From: Brachynemurus nebulosus
Taxonomy: Eukaryota > Arthropoda > Insecta > Neuroptera > Myrmeleontidae
Length of the DNA: 64,000 nt
Reading direction: 5' to 3'
NCBI GenBank assembly: GCA_035578155.1
Contig: JAPWDM010000005.1
Coordinates: 52,086,454-52,150,453, forward strand
Position numbers and translations under genes: made by a program. Positions within the stretch are counted from its first letter, which is position 1, and each line of letters begins with the position of its first letter. This document shows positions 60,486 through 64,000 of this stretch, piece by piece. The notes beneath the pieces were generated by a model that saw only the letters and a program-made list of their open reading frames with translations, was not told where the DNA came from and did not search any database.

Positions 60486-62400
60486 AACTGAAAACTTTTT
60501 TTTTCATCGCTTATTTTTTCGCCAAAGAATTTTTAAGGACTGTGCTTTCTTCCCGGAAAATGAAATATTTTAAAGTAGTAAGTATATTTGGTGGTTATCT
60601 TTCCAAAAATTATCCTTATTATAAATATTCACTACCTAAAACTTCCCTAATTATTTATTTATTAAATATTGACGAATAACAGAAACTAATGATTAAACGT
60701 GTGACGGTTAATCGAAGTTTTACTGTACTTTGATATATCAAATCAAAACACAATACCTATCTAATTTAATTAACTATTTAAAAAAAAAAAACCTCACCTA
60801 AATATTCTTTTAATTTCTTTTACTTGAATATTATTTTAATTACCGCTACAAATAACTTAACTACCCATGGATGTGAACTGATACGAATTGTATTCATAAT
60901 TTAGAACGAAAAAAAAAAAACTTTAAGATAATTTCGAATAAAACATATTATTAAAAAAAATGTATAATTAATAAATAATTAATAATTTAATTATTAACAA
61001 ACAATAATTAACCAATTCGTATTCATTGAATTTTCTAATTTATGCCACACTACTAAAGTTACACTGTAAAAAAAGACGATTGAATTATAATAGTGTATTT
61101 GATTTATTAAATTTATATATCATTCGACAAGAATAACTGTACCTTTATGACACAAATCCGCAATGACAATCAGTTAAAACATGGTTTCTTAAAGTGACGG
61201 TTTCGCCATTTACCTAATGACGAAAAAGTCAATGGGATATTTGAATAATTTTGGGAAAGTATTTTAAAACACGCATATTTATGCAATATGCATGTATATA
61301 TTTTTCATTTTTAAAAACAAAACGGAAAATCATAAGGAAAAATTAATTTTTGTTCTCAAAATTTGCGCGAAAACGTTCCTACTTTTCGCTGTCGCTCATT
61401 AGCTGCTAATTACATCACATTCTCTCATAATCGCATTGGACGTTTAAAAAAAACTCGATTGTTCTTTTAATTGTGAAAAAAATTATTACTTTATTTTTTT
61501 TTTTGGGGGGGGGGGGTGTTAATTAAATTTGAGTTAATTTCGATTTCCAGTTTCCGACGAACTGTTACATAAAACAGTTAGGTTTCTTTTATCGTTTGTA
61601 ACGATGGATTTTTAAGAAACGGATTCTCAAATTACTTCAATACGAAAGCGAAATCTCAACAATTGCTTCAAACATAAGCTTAAATACAACGATTTTTGCA
61701 GAGATTTTTATAAAACTTAGTGTTAATGATTAAATAGGGTTACATGGCAAAAAAATTTTGAGAGCCACTGAATTAAATCGTTCATTTATCGACTAACAAA
61801 TTGAACTTTTGTATTTATGCGTAACTTAAAGGTAAAATTATTCTAGTCAGAATATATTTACGTGTGTTTTGTGAGTATAATTTCGATAATAATATGAATA
61901 ATTATTAACTTAAATTTAGAACAAAAACGAACGGTTAGTAAGTGCAATGGTAAATTAGGTGTTCTTCTTTTTTCTAATTTTTTTCACAGTTAATTCAAAA
62001 TATCACGCAAATATTTTTCTAATTATTCGAAACAAAACTATTATTACTTGACTAAACATTTTTATAATTATTTGTTATTAAAAAAAAGAAATTATTCATT
62101 TACTGATATGAAAATGCAGACCAAAATACAGTAGGCGTCATAACAATGATAACATAGTGATGACTACTCACCATAACTGTAATATAGTAACATTTTTTAT
62201 AAGAATGATTATTTTACTATTGCTGGAATAATATAAGGAATACGTATGTATTTTCTCATTGCCTAAGCCATTCATTAGATAAACTAACATTTATAACGTT
62301 TAAAAAAATATCTTAAAAAAAATTAAATCAATATCAGTAAAAAAAAAAGTTATTCTACTATACTACGTTGCGTGCCTTAAGGAATTGGATACATGCTAGT
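60486..62400. other. AT-rich DNA with a T12-G12 tract
   Basis: The T-run at about 61493-61504 is followed by twelve G at 61505-61516. No gene or element recognised elsewhere. Confidence 0.45.
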
Positions 62401-62429
62401 GTTCCCAACTGTACGATGATTAGTGCAAT

Positions 62430-62625
62430 GAATGACATGGAATGACCAATAAAAACCGGCCAGTATAAGTATACGTCAATTCTCGTCGATTGTGCTTCCA
62501 CTTTGGTTTGCGTCTTTGCGTCTAATTATGTTCTATAGAAAAATAAGAAAAAAACTGACAGTTAAGTGAAAATTATCTAAATAATTGAATATAACAAGAC
62601 GTGTACCAGCCGCAGCTGGTAAATT
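62430..62625 (+). promoter_or_regulatory. Candidate host promoter and first exon
   Basis: GACCAATAAAAACCGGCC (CCAAT-like) is followed by CAGTATAAGTATACG (TATA-like) at about 62461. About 25 bases later is CTCGTCGATTGTGC, a plausible start region. The sequence is then less AT-rich to CCGCAGCTG followed by GTAAAT at about 62611-62625, a possible splice donor. This is the only stretch in the window that looks like an ordinary insect gene start. The evidence is compositional and motif-based only. Confidence 0.25.
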
Positions 62626-64000
62626 AGAACACTTACTGTATCGGTACCGTTGTAAACATAGACAAGACCGGTAATCAGCGTTAGTATAGCAAAAACTTCT
62701 TCACGAATCAATCATACTTGTTTTTATCAAAGGTAACTTAAAAAATTCTAAGTATCCACTTACTCCTAAATTAAATTTCTTAAGCACTCCTTAAAATTTC
62801 GCGCCTTAAAAATGAGAAAAAAACTTCCGCTTTAATTTTCATTAACTTTTACATTTATAAACCTGACAAAGAACTTTATACAACTGGTAAAGTTCACCAT
62901 AAATCAAATGTTAATTAATTCTAATTATCCTGTTCTTATAATAAATTGAACAATTAATAAACTTATTGGCATTTTACAAATGAAAATTGATTAATAAAAT
63001 ATCACAAGTGATACAGTTTTATAATCACTAGTGTATTTAATTTATGAAAACATGATAAATATGGCTTGTATTATAGAGTTGATAGACGAAACAATCTACA
63101 TATTCCGATGCATACATACATATAAATACATTTGCATTAATCACTTAACACCTTTCTCCGCGGGCCTTAAAGATTTACAATATACACATATGTATCTCCC
63201 ATGGAATTAATAATATATGTATGCATTCTTTATGGTGTTTTTATTGTTAATTTGACATAACCTAGAAAATTATTATGACAGTTGAATAATCATAAATAAT
63301 ATATATCACTTATTAATATTGTAATATCATGTTGACATTATTTATAGTAGATAAATTTTATAATACATATCTATAGTATACAACTAACAGTGATTGTAAT
63401 AAATTATTTTGAGGTTTAATAAGCGAGGACGTGAGGTATCTACCAAAAATTTTCCAACATATTATTGTAATATTGTGAATTATGTATTTATTTTATATAT
63501 AATATATTATGTAGTTACCTGATTTTGATATATATAAATATATATTTATATATCCTCTAAAATAATTAATTTAATTGTTGAACAGATTAAATTATTTGAA
63601 ATTTTCAGGGATTTATAGAAGGTGAAATTCTTCTTTCATGAATTTTTTTCAAGGTGTAGCTTATTCACAATTGGGACAACAACCATGAAGCAATATAGCA
63701 AAGAAACATTTAGGTTAACACATTTTAAAAATATTGTCAACATACTTATTCCATCAAGTGTACTTATATTAAAGAATATTCATTTATCTGAAATAATTTT
63801 TTTTTAAACAAAAAATATATTCAGCTATTTGTTTGTGTAATGTTTATTAATTTTCTTTTTTTATTGGAAAAAAAATTGTATAATTAATGTTAAAAGAACG
63901 AATTAAAATATTTTAAGTTGTTTATTTAATAATTAAAAAGCCTTGGACTTTTCATTTTGTGTCAAGGGATTCTAACGTTCAAATCATGTTCATTTGAAAC
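62626..64000. other. AT-rich DNA, nothing assigned
   Basis: TA-rich runs around 63520-63560 and no repeat ends. The 61-codon frame at 63622-63807 has no domain. If 62430-62625 is a promoter, this would be first-intron sequence. Confidence 0.4.

Overview
The window looks like non-coding, repeat-rich DNA from an animal nuclear genome, most likely an insect. It is very AT-rich. It has no bacterial-type operon layout, no long open reading frame and no recognisable rRNA gene. It is full of short inverted-repeat DNA transposons of animal type: mariner, Tc1, piggyBac (TTAA targets), hAT (8-bp targets) and PIF/Harbinger-like (TAA/TTA targets). I cannot name the species. I found no intact protein-coding gene of the host. 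The many 60-130 codon open frames are what stop-poor AT-rich DNA gives by chance, and two of the more striking ones are just (AT)n microsatellites read as Tyr-Ile repeats.

Layout. 0.65-1.5 kb: a large palindromic element with a second, truncated copy at 54.3 kb. 3.7-5.8 kb: a TA-flanked inverted-repeat element, a Harbinger-like MITE nested inside another, and a further MITE. 7.8-10.9 kb: an AGATGCCGCA repeat cluster, a perfect 28-bp hairpin and a one-ended TTAAGGGG element. 11.3-19.7 kb: two tRNA-like (SINE-type) remnants, a hAT-like element, a 3.7-kb element with CACTCTAAGAAAAAA ends carrying a tandemly duplicated exon-like block, and a TA-flanked MITE. 20.0-24.7 kb: a degenerate element swollen by (AT)50, then a decayed Tc1 element with transposase remains. 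27.6-28.8 kb: a TTAA MITE followed by an internally deleted mariner. 29.7-34.1 kb: three copies of one dispersed repeat, the last split by a solo LTR that can be defined to the base. 34.6-42.1 kb: several MITEs, a hAT-like MITE with (TA)n, and a 1.47-kb hAT carrying a nested TAA-flanked MITE. 44.4 kb: a LINE reverse-transcriptase scrap. 45.5-53.4 kb: two piggyBac-type MITEs in opposite orientation flank a 1.68-kb element packed with a 14-bp repeat and a foldback mariner remnant. 54.3-56.7 kb: the second copy of the first palindrome, a weak LINE remnant and two more TA-flanked MITEs. 56.7-64 kb: quiet AT-rich DNA with one GC-rich patch and one candidate promoter.

The main story is one of nested and decayed mobile elements; no working pathway is encoded. 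The best-supported structures have matching inverted ends together with matching target duplications. Examples are the hAT at 38976-40447 with its guest at 39634-40115, the piggyBac pair, the nested Harbinger-like pair at 4375-5060, and the solo LTR at 33290-33698. The most unusual items are the TA-flanked elements whose ends and interior repeat a 10-14-bp motif many times, and the exon-like 472-bp tandem duplication at 15.3-16.2 kb. Family assignments come from reading the sequence by eye, not from database searches.
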